Part shown: piece after piece, positions 33,422-33,648 of the stretch
How the letters are laid out: every line of letters starts with the position of its first letter
Position numbering within the stretch: the stretch's first letter is position 1
Notes under the pieces: model-generated
What the model was told of the DNA's origin: nothing
The model's database searches: none
The model's input: the letters and a program-made list of their open reading frames with translations, nothing else
Translations under genes and position numbers: made by a program
Origin: Candidatus Fibrimonadaceae bacterium
GTDB taxonomy: Bacteria > Fibrobacterota > Fibrobacteria > Fibrobacterales > Fibrobacteraceae
NCBI GenBank assembly: GCA_031281345.1
Contig: JAITFN010000022.1
Location: 1-33,648, forward strand
Length of the DNA: 33,648 nt
Direction: 5' to 3'

Positions 33422-33495
33422 TGCAGACGGCAGGACTCGAACCTGCAATCTTCTGGTTCGTAGCCAGATGCCTTAATCCATTTGGCCACGCCTGC
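33422..33495 (-). tRNA. tRNA-Arg, anticodon ACG
   Basis: 74 nt on minus. Acceptor GCAGGCG pairs with CGTCTGC (one G-U). The anticodon stem TCTGG/CCAGA encloses CTACGAA, giving anticodon ACG (read as ICG, CGN codons). The T arm is GCAGG-TTCGAGT-CCTGC. Discriminator is A. The 3' CCA is not encoded (TTT follows), so it must be added by the nucleotidyltransferase. It lies 44 nt after the 5S rRNA. Confidence 0.95.
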
Positions 33496-33539
33496 ATTTA
33501 AAGATTAAACATACTCTCTAATAAAGCTAAAAAGAACCT

Positions 33540-33648
33540 CGGCGGCGACCTACTCTCCCGCACCATTTCGGTGAGGTACCATTGGCGGCAAGCGGCTTAA
33601 CTTCCGTGTTCGGGAAGGGAACGGGTGTCTCCCGCCGCCTATAGCCGC
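33540..33648 (-). rRNA. rrf: 5S ribosomal RNA (5' end at or just past the window edge)
   Basis: The minus strand contains CCCGAACACGGAAGTTAAGC and, toward the 3' end, GGGAGAGTAGGTCGCCGCC, both conserved in bacterial 5S. The 5' GCGGC at the edge pairs with the 3' GCCGC to close helix I; one or two 5' bases are probably outside. 23S and 16S genes would be expected to the right. Confidence 0.93.

Noticed and set aside
33382-33489. N-terminal extension of the HD-GYP protein (MAKWIKASGYEPEDC...)
   Set aside because: This stretch is the tRNA-Arg and its flank read as protein, a familiar artefact. The ATG at 33381 begins the receiver-like domain.

Overview
The window looks like chromosomal DNA from an AT-rich, Gram-negative-type bacterium, most likely of the Fibrobacterota (Fibrobacter/Fibromonadales-like) or a close relative. 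This placement is an inference. It rests on outer-membrane features (pilMNOPQ with a secretin, lipoproteins, a probable beta-barrel protein), a large TMEM260/DUF2723 membrane protein, a long phosphoglycerate kinase, and a recurring promoter-like motif around TATATT. No mobile element, CRISPR array or prophage is visible. Gene packing is dense, with many ATGA or 1-nt stop/start overlaps.

Layout. (1) 1-428, minus: groES and the 5' end of groEL. A 382-bp spacer with strong inverted repeats separates them from a divergent, catalytically degenerate DnaA-like AAA+ protein (811-2121, plus). (2) 2146-5758, plus: an envelope cluster of two lipoproteins, a two-TM protein and a probable outer-membrane protein, with pyrE in the middle. 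(3) 5740-14022, minus: a TMEM260/DUF2723 protein, a polyprenyl-phosphate glycosyltransferase, pgk, an unannotated 48-residue ORF, RNase E/G, an alpha/beta hydrolase and uppP. (4) 14059-21882, minus: a PilZ protein, pilM-N-O-P-Q and a GAF/SpoIIE phosphatase coupled to the end of pilQ. (5) 21924-24430, plus: a TraB-family membrane protein and aspartate kinase. (6) 24409-26805, minus: a DHH phosphoesterase, a sugar-phosphate transferase with an unusual N-terminal domain, and a small ORF. (7) 26840-32342, minus: a complete peptide/oligosaccharide-type ABC importer. (8) 32419-33648, minus: an HD-GYP protein, tRNA-Arg(ACG) and a 5S rRNA at the edge.

How the parts may work together. Type IV pilus alignment-complex genes, a PilZ receptor, an HD-GYP phosphodiesterase and a sugar transferase with a possible degenerate GGDEF domain suggest c-di-GMP control of surface attachment and polysaccharide. 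uppP, the sugar transferase and the GT2/TMEM260 pair all handle lipid-linked sugars. Two general signals recur. The first is a (T-rich)CTATATT-type promoter: when it lies 6-11 nt from the start codon the gene has no Shine-Dalgarno sequence (predicted leaderless or near-leaderless mRNA), and when it lies 20-35 nt away a Shine-Dalgarno is present. The second is unusual domain architecture: an AMIN-like/SH3b/PilP fusion, a GGDEF-like/sugar-transferase fusion, and a DnaA that has lost several catalytic residues.
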